DNA from: Alphaproteobacteria bacterium
Lineage (GTDB): Bacteria; Pseudomonadota; Alphaproteobacteria; Caulobacterales; Caulobacteraceae
Assembly: GCA_018826515.1 (NCBI GenBank)
Contig: JAHKAM010000021.1
Coordinates: 1 to 64,000 of the forward strand
Direction of reading: 5' to 3'
Length of the DNA stretch: 64,000 nucleotides
Shown here in pieces: positions 31,111-40,887 of this stretch. How positions within the stretch are numbered: the stretch's first letter is position 1; the number at the start of each line of letters is the position of its first letter. Below the pieces are notes generated by a model. It made no database searches and was not told the DNA's origin. It was given only the letters and a program-made list of their open reading frames with translations. The translations under genes and the position numbers were made by a program.

Positions 31111-33843
31111 ATGCTCGACAAGACCTTTGACCCGACCGCCGCCGAACCCCGCCTGTACGCGATGTGGGAGGAGAGCGGCCTGTTCGCCCCGAAGACCGAC
31201 GGTGCAGCCGAAGCCTATTCGATCGTCATCCCGCCGCCGAATGTGACCGGCTCGCTGCACGTCGGCCATGCGCTGAACAACACCCTGCAGGACATCCTGG
31301 CGCGCTATCACCGGATGAAGGGCAAGGCGGTGCTGTGGCTGCCGGGCACCGACCACGCCGGCATCGCCACCCAGATGGTGGTCGAGCGCCAGCTGGCCGC
31401 CGCGGGAAACATCAGCCGCCGCGACATGGGACGCGACGCCTTCATCGCCAAGGTGTGGGAATGGAAGGCCGAGAGCGGCGGAACCATCGTCCAGCAGCTG
31501 CGCCGGCTTGGCGCTTCCTGCGACTGGAGCCGCGAACGGTTCACCCTCGACGAGGGGCTGAACGCGGCGGTACGCAAGGTCTTCGTCCGGCTGCACAAGG
31601 ACGGCCTGATCTATCGCGACAAGCGGCTGGTCAATTGGGATCCGCATTTCCAGACCGCCATCTCGGACCTCGAGGTCGAGCAGCGCGAGATGGACGGGTC
31701 CTACTGGCATTTTGCCTATCCGCTCGCGGACGGCGTCACCTATGAGCACCCGGTCGCCTTCGACGACGAGGGCCAGGCGACGGAATGGGAGACGCGCGAC
31801 TATATCGTAGTCGCCACGACCCGGCCCGAAACCATGCTGGGCGACACGGGCGTGGCGGTGCATCCCGAGGATCCGCGCTATCAGGGGCTGGTCGGGAAAT
31901 TCGTGACCCTGCCGATCGTCGGCCGTCGCGTGCCCATCGTCGCCGACGACTACGCCGACCCGACCAAGGGCTCGGGCGCGGTCAAGATCACGCCGGCGCA
32001 CGACTTCAACGACTTCCAGGTCGGCAAGCGGGCCGGGCTGGCAGCGCTCAACGTCATGGACGCCTTCGGCCGCATCACCGCCGCCGACACGCCCGACGTG
32101 CCCGCCGACTACGAAGGCATGGACCGCTTCGCGGCCCGCAAGGCCATCGTCGCCCGGGCGGAGGAAGAGGGCTGGCTGAAGGCGATCGAGAAGACCCGTC
32201 ACGTCATCCCGCACGGTGACCGTTCCGGCGTGGTCATCGAGCCGTGGCTGACGGACCAGTGGTACGTTGACGCCCACACGCTTGCGCAACCGGCGATCAG
32301 GGCGGTGGAGCAGGGCGATACGATCTTCGAGCCGAAGAGCTACGAGAAGATCTATTTCGAATGGCTGCGCAACATCGAGCCGTGGTGCATCTCGCGCCAG
32401 CTCTGGTGGGGCCACCGGATTCCGGCCTGGTACGGGCCCGACGGGACCATCTTCGTCGAGGAGAGCGAGGACGAGGCCCGCGCCGCCGCCCGCCATCACT
32501 ACGGCGCCGAGACGCCGCTGGCCCAGGACGAGGACGTCCTCGACACCTGGTTCAGTTCGGCCCTGTGGCCGTTCTCGACCATGGGCTGGCCGGAGAAGAC
32601 CGAGGACCTCGAACGCTTCTATCCGACCAGCGATCTGGTGACGGCCGCTGACATCATTTTCTTCTGGGTCGCCCGGATGATGATGATGGGACTTCATTTC
32701 ATGGATGAGGTTCCGTTCAAGCGGGTCATCATCAATGGCCTGGTCCGCGACGAGAAGGGCCAGAAGATGAGCAAGTCGAAGGGGAATGTGATCGACCCCC
32801 TGAGCATCATCGACGAGCTCGGGGCCGACCCGCTTCGCTTCACCATGGCCATTCTGTCGGGCACACGCGACATCAAGTTGTCGCGCCAGCGGATTGAAGG
32901 CTATCGCAATTTCGGCACCAAGCTGTGGAACGCCGCCCGCTTCGCCCAGATGAACGAGGCGCGGCGCGTCGAGGGCTTCGACCCGGCCACGGTCGAGCAG
33001 ACGCTGAACCGCTGGGTCCGGGACGAACTGGTGAAGGCCGAGCGCGAGGTGGCCTCGGCCATCGAGGGCGGCCGTTTCGACGACGCCGCCTCGGCGCTCT
33101 ACCGCTTTGTCTGGAACGTCTTCTGCGACTGGTATCTTGAGCTGGCCAAGCCGGTGTTCACCGGCGCCGACGAGGCGGCGAAAGCCGAGACCCGGGCGAT
33201 GACGGCGTGGACGCTGGACCAGACCCTGAAGCTGATGCACCCGATCACGCCCTTCATCACCGAGGAGCTGTGGGACAAGCTGGCGGCGGAGGGCGCGCCC
33301 CGGACCGAGGCGACGCTGATCGGCGCGGCCTGGCCCGATCTGCCCGACGCCTGGCTCGACGCCGCGGCCTCCGAGGAGATCAACTGGCTGATCCAGGCGG
33401 TCACCCAGATCCGCTCCAGCCGCGCCGAGATCGGCGTGCCGCCGGGGGCCCGGCTGACCCTGGCGCTGTACAACCCGACGCCGGATGTGGCGGCGCGGTT
33501 CGAGCGGCACGGCGACCTGGTTCGCGGCCTGGCCCGGCTGGAGGCGATCACCACGGTGGACGTCCAGCCCGAGGGCTCGATCTCGATCCTGACCGGCGGC
33601 GCCTCCGCCTTCCTGCCGCTGGCGGGGCTGGTCGACATCGGGGCCGAACGCACGCGCCTGACGCGGGAGATCGCCGCCTTCGACAGCGACATCGACCATG
33701 TGAACAAGAAGCTGCGCAATCCCAATTTCGTCGGCCGCGCCGCACCCGAGGTGGTCGAGGAACAGCGCGAGAAGCTGGCCGAGGCCGAGGCCGGCCGGGC
33801 CAAGCTTCAGGCGGCGCTGGCCCGGCTGGACGCGGTGGGGTGA
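31111..33843 (+). CDS. valS: Valyl-tRNA synthetase
   Basis: [34 protein letters not shown]-terminal coiled coil. Confidence 0.98.
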   Translation: MLDKTFDPTAAEPRLYAMWEESGLFAPKTDGAAEAYSIVIPPPNVTGSLHVGHALNNTLQDILARYHRMKGKAVLWLPGTDHAGIATQMVVERQLAAAGNISRRDMGRDAFIAKVWEWKAESGGTIVQQLRRLGASCDWSRERFTLDEGLNAAVRKVFVRLHKDGLIYRDKRLVNWDPHFQTAISDLEVEQREMDGSYWHFAYPLADGVTYEHPVAFDDEGQATEWETRDYIVVATTRPETMLGDTGVAVHPEDPRYQGLVGKFVTLPIVGRRVPIVADDYADPTKGSGAVKITPAHDFNDFQVGKRAGLAALNVMDAFGRITAADTPDVPADYEGMDRFAARKAIVARAEEEGWLKAIEKTRHVIPHGDRSGVVIEPWLTDQWYVDAHTLAQPAIRAVEQGDTIFEPKSYEKIYFEWLRNIEPWCISRQLWWGHRIPAWYGPDGTIFVEESEDEARAAARHHYGAETPLAQDEDVLDTWFSSALWPFSTMGWPEKTEDLERFYPTSDLVTAADIIFFWVARMMMMGLHFMDEVPFKRVIINGLVRDEKGQKMSKSKGNVIDPLSIIDELGADPLRFTMAILSGTRDIKLSRQRIEGYRNFGTKLWNAARFAQMNEARRVEGFDPATVEQTLNRWVRDELVKAEREVASAIEGGRFDDAASALYRFVWNVFCDWYLELAKPVFTGADEAAKAETRAMTAWTLDQTLKLMHPITPFITEELWDKLAAEGAPRTEATLIGAAWPDLPDAWLDAAASEEINWLIQAVTQIRSSRAEIGVPPGARLTLALYNPTPDVAARFERHGDLVRGLARLEAITTVDVQPEGSISILTGGASAFLPLAGLVDIGAERTRLTREIAAFDSDIDHVNKKLRNPNFVGRAAPEVVEEQREKLAEAEAGRAKLQAALARLDAVG

Positions 33844-34577
33844 ACAGGACCCGGCTCGACCAGTTGCTGGTCGCGCGCGGACTGGCGGAAAGCCGGGCGA
33901 AGGCCAAGGCGGCCATCGCGGCCGGGGGGGTCGCCGTCGATGGCGCGCCCGCGCGGGCGGCGTCCCAGTCCGTGGCCGAGGACGCGGTCATCGCCTATGC
34001 CGACGCCCACCGGTGGGTGGGGCGAGGCGCGCTGAAGCTGGAGCACGCCCTGACCCTGTGGACGGTCCCGGTGGAAGGGCGCTGCGTTCTGGACGTCGGC
34101 GCCTCGACCGGCGGCTTCACCGAGGTCTGTCTGGCGCACGGCGCGGCGCGGGTGTTCGCGGTCGATGTCGGCACGGACCAGATGCACCCGCGGGTGGCGG
34201 CGGACCCGCGCGTCGTCAATCTGGAGCAGACCGACGCGCGCGATCTCACCCCGGCCCTGATCCCCCGGGCGCCGGAGCTGATCGTCTGTGACGCCAGTTT
34301 CATCGGCCTCGCCAAGGTGCTGCCGGCCGCCCTGTCCCTGGCCGCGCCGGGCGCTGATCTGGTCACCCTCGTCAAGCCGCAGTTCGAGGGCACGGGGCCG
34401 GGCGGAACGAAGAAGGGCGTGGTCCGGGATCGGGCCGCGCAGGAGGCGGCGCTGACGGCGGTGTCGGACTGGCTGGAAGGGGAGGGCTGGGCCGTGCAGG
34501 CGACGGCGGAAAGCCCGATCACCGGCGGGGACGGGAATGTGGAATTCCTGCTGTGGGCGAGGCGCGGCGGAGCCTGA
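33840..34577 (+). CDS. TlyA family S4-domain rRNA methyltransferase
   Basis: [70 protein letters not shown] overlap with valS stop. Confidence 0.93.
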   Translation: MNRTRLDQLLVARGLAESRAKAKAAIAAGGVAVDGAPARAASQSVAEDAVIAYADAHRWVGRGALKLEHALTLWTVPVEGRCVLDVGASTGGFTEVCLAHGAARVFAVDVGTDQMHPRVAADPRVVNLEQTDARDLTPALIPRAPELIVCDASFIGLAKVLPAALSLAAPGADLVTLVKPQFEGTGPGGTKKGVVRDRAAQEAALTAVSDWLEGEGWAVQATAESPITGGDGNVEFLLWARRGGA

Positions 34578-34653
34578 GGGCCGTCGCCTGATCGCATGCG
34601 CTCAGGCTCACCCCTCCACCATCCTTCGCCTCAGTGAGGCTTCGGATGGTCCC

Positions 34654-34674
34654 CCTCCCCATTGCATGGGGAGG
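34654..34674. repeat. Palindrome CCTCCCCattgcatGGGGAGG
   Basis: Related to the C/G-rich palindromes at 445..588. Confidence 0.7.
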
Positions 34675-34712
34675 AGACGGCAGGCGCTCAAGCAGCGAGC
34701 GACCCCAAAAGG

Positions 34713-34745
34713 AAAAACCCCCGGTGGATCGCTCCACCGGGGGTC
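34713..34745 (-). terminator. Rho-independent terminator for the glycine-zipper gene
   Basis: Minus strand GACCCCCGGTGGAgcgaTCCACCGGGGGTTTTT. Confidence 0.85.
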
Positions 34746-34801
34746 TCCGTCACGCCGCCGATCGACAGGGGGGCTGAAAAATAATCGGCGGCGCAATTCT
34801 G

Positions 34802-35479
34802 TCAGCAGCTCTGCTGGTAACGGGTGACCGTGCGGCCGTACCGGTCGCGGCTCTGGACGGAGACCGTGCGGCAATCCCGCCCGTACCGGTCATCCTGCTG
34901 GTACCGGTAATCGCGGTCATCGTAGCGGCTGTCGTAGCCGTAGGGCTGGCTGCTGTAGCCGCGATCGCCATAGCCGTACTGCTGGCTGCCGTAGCCGCGG
35001 TCGTCATAGCCGTAGCGCGGCTGCTCGCCGTAGCCGCGGTCGTCGTACCGGACGTGGCCGCCGTAGCTGCTGTCGCAGTTGTTGCGCGACGAATCGTTGC
35101 CGACCGCGGCCCCCAGGGCGCCGCCGATCACGGCGCCGAGAACGCTGCCTTCGGTGCGGCGGCCGCGGGCGCCGAGCTGCGAGCCCACGACGGCGCCGAA
35201 GGTGGCGCCGACGGCGGCGCCGGTTCCCTGACGCTGACGACGGTCGCTGCGGCAGTCGTCACGGGACTGGCCGTAGGACTGGTCGTAGCGGTAGTCCCGC
35301 TGGCCGTAGCCGTAGTCGCGGCCCTGGTCATAACCGTAGGAGCCGTAGGCCTGGGGCGCGCCCTGGTAGCTGTAGGCCTGGGCCGAGGCGACGGCCGGGG
35401 TCATCATCAGGCCGGCCGCGGCGAGGGCGGCGGCGCCGAGGGCGGTCTTGAGGGGCAGACGGGCGAACATCGGCATCAT
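34802..35479 (-). CDS. Glycine-zipper 2TM domain, Tyr/Gly/Asp/Arg-rich secreted protein
   Basis: Signal peptide; GAAVGATFGAVVGSQLGARGRRTEGSVLGAVIGGALGAAVGND flanked by YGY/DYR-rich tracts. Confidence 0.8.
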   Translation of the reverse strand: MMPMFARLPLKTALGAAALAAAGLMMTPAVASAQAYSYQGAPQAYGSYGYDQGRDYGYGQRDYRYDQSYGQSRDDCRSDRRQRQGTGAAVGATFGAVVGSQLGARGRRTEGSVLGAVIGGALGAAVGNDSSRNNCDSSYGGHVRYDDRGYGEQPRYGYDDRGYGSQQYGYGDRGYSSQPYGYDSRYDDRDYRYQQDDRYGRDCRTVSVQSRDRYGRTVTRYQQSC

Positions 35480-35622
35480 CCTGGCTGAAGGGCGGGTGCG
35501 CCGGACATCGGCGCCTGTGTTTGTGGGGCCATGGATAGGCTGGTGAAACTGAACGGCCTTTGATCAGGCCGTTCATCTTCGTTCAGGTTTCGCCGACCGC
35601 GTGGACAGCCTAGAAGCGGCCG

Positions 35623-36867
35623 ATGACGGAGACGCTGACCATCAGCCGCATGGGCGGGCAGGGCGACGGGATCGCCGAGACGGCGTCCGGGCCTGTGTTC
35701 GCGCCCCTGACCCTGCCCGGCGAGACGGTGCGGGGCGAGGTGCGCGACGGACGGCTGGAGCGAGCCGAGATCCTGACGGCCAGCCCCGCGCGAATCGCCC
35801 CGGTCTCGCCCCACTACGGCGACTGCGGCGGCTGTTCCCTGCAACACTGGGCCGCGGAGCCCTATCTGGACTGGAAGCGGGAGCAGGTGCGACTGGCCCT
35901 GGCGCGCGAGGGGATTGAAACCGAGATCGAGGCGACGGTGGCCGTGCCGCCGGGGACGCGACGGCGACTGGCCCTGCACGCGCGACGCGGCGAGGACGGG
36001 CGGGTGCAGTTGGGGTTCAAGGCGCGCAAGAGCTGGCGGCTGGTCGAGGTGACCGCCTGTCCGGTGGCCGATCCACGGCTGGTCGCAGCCTTTCCGGCCC
36101 TGGCGCGGGTGGCCGGGGCCTTTCTGGAACACCCGAAGTCCGCCCCGACCCTGCATGTGACGGCGACCCTCACGGGGCTGGACGTCGATGTCACGGGGGT
36201 CGAGCGACGCTCGGGCGGGCTTTCCGCAGACGCCCGGATGCGGGCGGTCGCCGCGGCCGCCGAGGCGAACCTGGCGCGGCTGAGCCTCGCCGGGGATGTC
36301 CTGATGATGGAGCGCCAGCCGACGGTGGCGTTCGGCCCGGCGACCGTGCCCCTGCCGGCCGGCGGCTTCCTGCAGGCCGTGCCGGAAGCCGAGGCGGCCA
36401 TGGTCGCCCGCGCGGTCGAGGCGGTGCGCGGGGCGAAGAAGATCGCCGACCTGTTCTGCGGCGCCGGGACCTTCACCTTTCCGCTGGCGACGGTCGCGCC
36501 GGTGCTGGCCGCCGACGGCTCGGCGGCCGGGATCGCGGCGCTGAAGTCCGGAATCGGCTCGGGCGGGGGGATGAAGACGATCACGGCGGAGGCGCGCGAT
36601 CTGTTCCGCCGTCCGCTGGCCCCCTATGACCTGCGCGGTTGCGACGCCGTGGTGCTGGACCCGCCGCGGGCGGGCGCGCTGGAGCAGACGCGGCAACTGC
36701 CGGGTACGAAGGCCGGCGTCGTGGTCGGGGTTTCGTGCAACCCGGTGACCTTCGCCCGCGACGCGCGGGTGCTGATCGATGCGGGATTCAGTCTGGAGCG
36801 GGTGACGCCCGTGGACCAGTTCCTGTGGTCGGCGCATGTGGAGCTGGTGGGGGTTTTCCGGCGATGA
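35623..36867 (+). CDS. TrmA/RlmD-like class I SAM RNA methyltransferase
   Basis: CGGCSLQHW; DLFCGAGTFTFPLA; VVLDPPRAGA; VSCNPVTFARD. Confidence 0.93.
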   Translation: MTETLTISRMGGQGDGIAETASGPVFAPLTLPGETVRGEVRDGRLERAEILTASPARIAPVSPHYGDCGGCSLQHWAAEPYLDWKREQVRLALAREGIETEIEATVAVPPGTRRRLALHARRGEDGRVQLGFKARKSWRLVEVTACPVADPRLVAAFPALARVAGAFLEHPKSAPTLHVTATLTGLDVDVTGVERRSGGLSADARMRAVAAAAEANLARLSLAGDVLMMERQPTVAFGPATVPLPAGGFLQAVPEAEAAMVARAVEAVRGAKKIADLFCGAGTFTFPLATVAPVLAADGSAAGIAALKSGIGSGGGMKTITAEARDLFRRPLAPYDLRGCDAVVLDPPRAGALEQTRQLPGTKAGVVVGVSCNPVTFARDARVLIDAGFSLERVTPVDQFLWSAHVELVGVFRR

Positions 36868-37268
36868 GCATGAATGACAACCTGCCCGCCGAGGACGGCG
36901 GCGGTTTCGACGCCGATGACTGGACCCGGCTGACGCCCTTCGCCGGGGCGGTGGCGACGCTGGACGACGTGCAGGCGCGACGAGCCGTCTTCGCCCTCGC
37001 CGACACCGACGATCCGCGTCCGATCGCCATGGATCTGCCCCAGCCGGTGATCTGGTGGGACGAGGCCGGGGAGCAGGCGGCCGTGGCCGTACAGGCCGAG
37101 ACCCATCTGAACGCCGAAGGCGAGGAGATGGAGGTGCTGGGCCTGATCCTTCCCGACGGCGGCGGCGCAGTGGCGCTGATGGAGGACGTCGATCTGGTCG
37201 ATGCGACCGACCCGACCTGGCGCGAGCTGGTCACCAACGCGATCGATCCGTCGGCGGCGGAGGACTAG
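36864..37268 (+). CDS. Hypothetical acidic protein
   Basis: ATGA overlap with the upstream methyltransferase stop; translational coupling. Confidence 0.65.
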   Translation: MSMNDNLPAEDGGGFDADDWTRLTPFAGAVATLDDVQARRAVFALADTDDPRPIAMDLPQPVIWWDEAGEQAAVAVQAETHLNAEGEEMEVLGLILPDGGGAVALMEDVDLVDATDPTWRELVTNAIDPSAAED

Positions 37269-37278
37269 ATTCGTCTTC

Positions 37279-37301
37279 CTTCCCCCATTTCAGGGGAAGG
37301 T
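37279..37301. repeat. Palindrome CCTTCCCCCatttcaGGGGAAGG
   Basis: Dyad immediately 3' of the truncated DUF559 fragment. Confidence 0.8.
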
Positions 37302-37302
37302 G

Positions 37303-37461
37303 TCAGGCGAAATCGAACACAAGGAAGTCGATCGGGACCTGCCGTCGGAAGCGAAGACCATCGAGCGCCTTGTCGCGAACCAGCGACCAGAAGAATTCCT
37401 CCGCCCGGGTCGGCTTCTTGCGCAGACGACGGGCGCGTCTGATCGCCTGTTCAGGCCGCAT
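37303..37461 (-). pseudogene. Truncated DUF559-type endonuclease-like fragment
   Basis: MRPEQAIRRARRLRKKPTRAEEFFWSLVRDKALDGLRFRRQVPIDFLVFDFA-stop; normal DUF559 proteins continue past DF(V/A)C. Confidence 0.7.
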
Positions 37462-38587
37462 CCGGCAGGCCCCCATCCGTCTCGCTCCGCGAGCCACCTT
37501 CCCCCGAAATGGGGGAAGGGAGATCGAAGAGGTCCATCTGCGTCTTCATGTCCGCCGGCGCCTTGAACTGCGTCTCGTCCAGCGGCATCCGGGGGGCGTC
37601 CAGCCGGTAGCGCTTCATCGCCGCCCTGAACCGGGCGGCGATCAGATCGGCGACCGGCCCGGTCCCCTTCATCCGCTGGCTCCAGTCGGCGTCATAGTCC
37701 TTGCCGCCGCGGGTCTGGCGGATCAGGGACATGACCCGGGCGGCGCGGTCGGGGCGGGCGTCGGCCAGCCATTCGCGGAACAGGTCCTTGATCTCGAGCG
37801 GCAGGCGAAGGGTCACATACATGGCCGAGGTCGCGCCCGCCTTTGACGCTGCTTCCAGCACCGACTCCAGCTCGTGATCGTTGAGGCCGGGAATGACGGG
37901 GGCGAAGCCGACCGTGACCGGGCAGCCAGCCTCGGCCAGCCGGGAGATGGCTTCCAGACGCTTCGCCGGCGTCGAGGCGCGCGGCTCCATGGCGCGGGCC
38001 AGGCCCCTGTCGAGGGTGGTGATGGAGACGCACGCCGAGGCCAGCCCGACCTGTCCCATCGGTCCGAGGATGTCGGCGTCCCGGGCGATCAGCACGGATT
38101 TGGTGATGATGCTGAAGGGGTGCCGGAACCGCTGCATCACCTCGAGGATCGAGCGGGTTGAGTTCAGCTCGCGCTCGACCGGCTGATAGGGATCGGTGTT
38201 GCCGCCTATGTGGATGCGTTTGCAAACATAGCGGGGTTTCGTGAATTCCCGCTCCAGCAGACGCGCGGCCTCGGGCTTGAAGAAGAGTCGGCTCTCGAAA
38301 TCCAGGCCCGGGGATAGGCCCATGAAGGCATGGGACGGACGGGCGTAGCAGTAGATGCAGCCATGTTCGCAGCCCTTGTAGGGGTTGATGGATCGGTCGA
38401 AACCGATGTCCGGACTGGTGTTCCGCGCGATGATGGTCCGGGCGTGCTCGGGGGTCAGGGTCGTGCGCAGGGGTGCGGTTTCGACATCGTCGCCTGTCCA
38501 GCCGTCATCGAAGGCCTCGACGGTTTCCGGTTCGAACCGCCCGCTCGCATTCGATCGAGCGCCCCGTCCCTTCGCCGCTTCAGCCAT
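37451..38587 (-). CDS. PA0069 family radical SAM protein
   Basis: NPYKGCEHGCIYCYARPSHAFMGLSPGLDFESRLF; GGNTDPYQPVERE. Confidence 0.93.
   Translation of the reverse strand: MAEAAKGRGARSNASGRFEPETVEAFDDGWTGDDVETAPLRTTLTPEHARTIIARNTSPDIGFDRSINPYKGCEHGCIYCYARPSHAFMGLSPGLDFESRLFFKPEAARLLEREFTKPRYVCKRIHIGGNTDPYQPVERELNSTRSILEVMQRFRHPFSIITKSVLIARDADILGPMGQVGLASACVSITTLDRGLARAMEPRASTPAKRLEAISRLAEAGCPVTVGFAPVIPGLNDHELESVLEAASKAGATSAMYVTLRLPLEIKDLFREWLADARPDRAARVMSLIRQTRGGKDYDADWSQRMKGTGPVADLIAARFRAAMKRYRLDAPRMPLDETQFKAPADMKTQMDLFDLPSPISGEGGSRSETDGGLPDAA
37497..37519. repeat. Palindrome CCTTCCCCCgaaatGGGGGAAGG
   Basis: Perfect 9-bp dyad inside the 3' end of the radical-SAM ORF; same family as 37279..37301. 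Confidence 0.85.
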
Positions 38588-38674
38588 AAGGGCAGGATAG
38601 CTGAGAAATAGAACAAAGCAAGAACTCTTGTGCCGACGGCCAGGGGGCAAGGGGCGGGGGAGATCCGGGGACAG

Positions 38675-38765
38675 CCCTGCTTCGCCAAGGCTTCGCAGGG
38701 CATCCCGCTTCGCCCGGCGGCCGTTGGCGGGACCGGTCCTGCGAAGCCCGGAGGGCGAAGCAGGA
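38675..38765. repeat. Paired inverted-repeat hairpins abutting tRNA-Leu
   Basis: CCCTGCTTCGCCaaGGCTTCGCAGGG and TCCTGCGAAGCCcggaGGGCGAAGCAGGA; the latter ends next to the tRNA CCA. Confidence 0.75.
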
Positions 38766-38851
38766 TGGTGCGGATGAGAGGACTCGAACCTCCACGCCTC
38801 GCGGCGCTGGAACCTAAATCCAGTGCGTCTACCAGTTCCGCCACATCCGCA
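38766..38851 (-). tRNA. tRNA-Leu (TAG)
   Basis: Minus strand TGCGGATGTGGCGGAACTGGTAGACGCACTGGATTTAGGTTCCAGCGCCGCGAGGCGTGGAGGTTCGAGTCCTCTCATCCGCACCA; class II with variable arm. Confidence 0.97.
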
Positions 38852-38916
38852 GGTCCGTCCGCCTCCTAGGCGGCGATCAACCCGGGAGCAAGGCCAGAAC
38901 CGCGTTCAGGCGATCC

Positions 38917-40620
38917 TCAACGCGCTTCCATCGTCGGCGCGGGGGCCGGCGCGCTCACCGTGAAGGCGTGGGTGGGCAGGGTGAGCGTGCGCGGCGCCGC
39001 CCCCTCCACGCCCACGACCAACAGGCCGCCCAGCCCGCAGCTCGCCACGGCTTCGTCCGGTCCGAAGATCGACCCCCGGGGGATCCGCGCCGTCAGGGTG
39101 ATGCGGCCTTCGCCGTTCGACCGGCCGAACGTGATGTCCTGGGGGCCGAGCGGGACGCTCTGGGGCTGGGCTTGGCCACAGGAGACCTCGAGGATCGCCG
39201 AGCCGGAGATCACCTCGGTGGCCCGACGACCGTCCTTCTCCCTGACGATATAGGTCAGCGGCACGGACAGCGGCGAACCGTTCGGCTCGGCGTTCAGGGT
39301 GTAGGCCAGGTCTCCCTGTGGATTCGCTAGGCTGATGCTGGCCCGATAGTCGGCGATGTCGGTCGAGGCCAGGGGGATGGTCAGGGGCGGCGCCACGTCG
39401 GCGCCGACGCCCGGAATGGAAGTGCTCACGCTGAAGGCCAACCTCGCGACGTTCGAGGTGGCGTTGGCGGTCGGGGTCGCGCGAACGGTGAAGCGGCAGA
39501 CGCGCGCGCCCTCGGGCGCCGGCTGAACGGTGAAATTCGAATAGTCGAACGTGTTCGCCCGGTTGGGCGCGGCCGCCAGCTGCCAGAAAATCCTGTCGCA
39601 ATAGGCGGTGGGAACCCCCGAGAGATCCGCCGACCATTGAATGGGCTGGGCGCCGTCTATGGACGTCGGATTGGTCGCCACGGGGGTGACGTTGGCCAGC
39701 AGCGGGGCGTCGACGGACAGCCGAACCGCGCCCGGGAAGGTCGCGCCCGGATGCCGGTTCAGGACCGCGACTCCGAAGCCGGCGGTGTTCTGCCTGATGC
39801 TCGCATTGCCCGATCCCGACGCCTCGGCAGAGGCGCTGACAAACGGAATCGCGGCGCCGATCCGGGCATTGCCCGACATCAGAACCGCCTGGGTCAGACC
39901 GGTCATCCGGTAGGCCGCCGCGCCATCGATCACACGGGTGATCTCGAGGCGCGCCTGGTTGCCCGGTTCAACCATCGAGGGATGCAGACGGTACCAGTTC
40001 CATGCGGCCAGATAGACGCTGAAGCGGTCCACATTGGGCCGGCGATCGACCTCGGTCGACGCCAGTCCCAGCGCCGCGGCCACCGGCGAGACGATCCGGC
40101 CGCTGTAGAGGTAGATGGACTGGCTTCGACTTTCCGTGACGCTCGTGTTGATGGCCGCGCGAAACACATTGGCCGACAGCGGTATGTTGATGTCTCCGGA
40201 CGCCGACAACATGGTCGAGCAATTGTGCTGCCGGATCCCGCTGGCGGTCCGGCTGTAGAGCGCGGTCGCCTCGTTCTCGGCGTAGGTCACACCGAGCGGC
40301 TGCATGCCGTTCCGCGACAGGCTCCCGTTGTCACCGCGCAGATAGATGTTGGAGAAATAGGATCCGAGCGAGTCCAGCGAATAGATCGGAACGTTCTGCT
40401 CAAGTCGGTTGGCGAAAGTGTCCCAGGACCGGACGTCCGCCGGAATGTAGCGCTCGGGCGCCAGATTGGTGGACGAGGCCGGCAGACAGGTGCGGGCGAC
40501 CGTCAGAAACTGCTCGCCCAGCCATCGGTTGAGAGGGCGGGACTCCTGCGCGGCGGCGGCGGTCGGCCACCCCACCGCCATTGCGATCGGCAAGGCCACG
40601 GCCAGTGCTCTTGTAATCAC
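38917..40620 (-). CDS. Large secreted protein of unknown function (567 aa)
   Basis: Signal peptide ITRALAVALPIAMAVGWPTAAAAQ; no recognised domain; beta-rich composition. Confidence 0.75.
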   Translation of the reverse strand: MITRALAVALPIAMAVGWPTAAAAQESRPLNRWLGEQFLTVARTCLPASSTNLAPERYIPADVRSWDTFANRLEQNVPIYSLDSLGSYFSNIYLRGDNGSLSRNGMQPLGVTYAENEATALYSRTASGIRQHNCSTMLSASGDINIPLSANVFRAAINTSVTESRSQSIYLYSGRIVSPVAAALGLASTEVDRRPNVDRFSVYLAAWNWYRLHPSMVEPGNQARLEITRVIDGAAAYRMTGLTQAVLMSGNARIGAAIPFVSASAEASGSGNASIRQNTAGFGVAVLNRHPGATFPGAVRLSVDAPLLANVTPVATNPTSIDGAQPIQWSADLSGVPTAYCDRIFWQLAAAPNRANTFDYSNFTVQPAPEGARVCRFTVRATPTANATSNVARLAFSVSTSIPGVGADVAPPLTIPLASTDIADYRASISLANPQGDLAYTLNAEPNGSPLSVPLTYIVREKDGRRATEVISGSAILEVSCGQAQPQSVPLGPQDITFGRSNGEGRITLTARIPRGSIFGPDEAVASCGLGGLLVVGVEGAAPRTLTLPTHAFTVSAPAPAPTMEAR

Positions 40621-40887
40621 GATGCTCTCTCCAGAAGCGAATGCCCGTCAAACGGGTATCACAACGAACGTCGGTTGGCGAGTCCGGGCCGGTAAGCCGG
40701 GCCCGCGACGCCGAGGCCGTCCGCCTGTGGGAGCCCGTGTCCCGACACACCCGCTTTCGCAGGGTCCGGAACGGCGCGGCCGCGCAAAGGGCGCGGCCGC
40801 CGAACGCCAGAATCCCGAATTCCGGCTGGCCAATCCGTTCACCATGTGGATAGTTGCGCGGCTCAAAAGGGGTTGAGGGGAATCCGA

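Noticed and set aside
31048-33699. 883-aa minus-strand ORF
   Set aside because: Antisense to valS; Arg/Gly/Asp/His-biased composition typical of spurious GC-rich frames.
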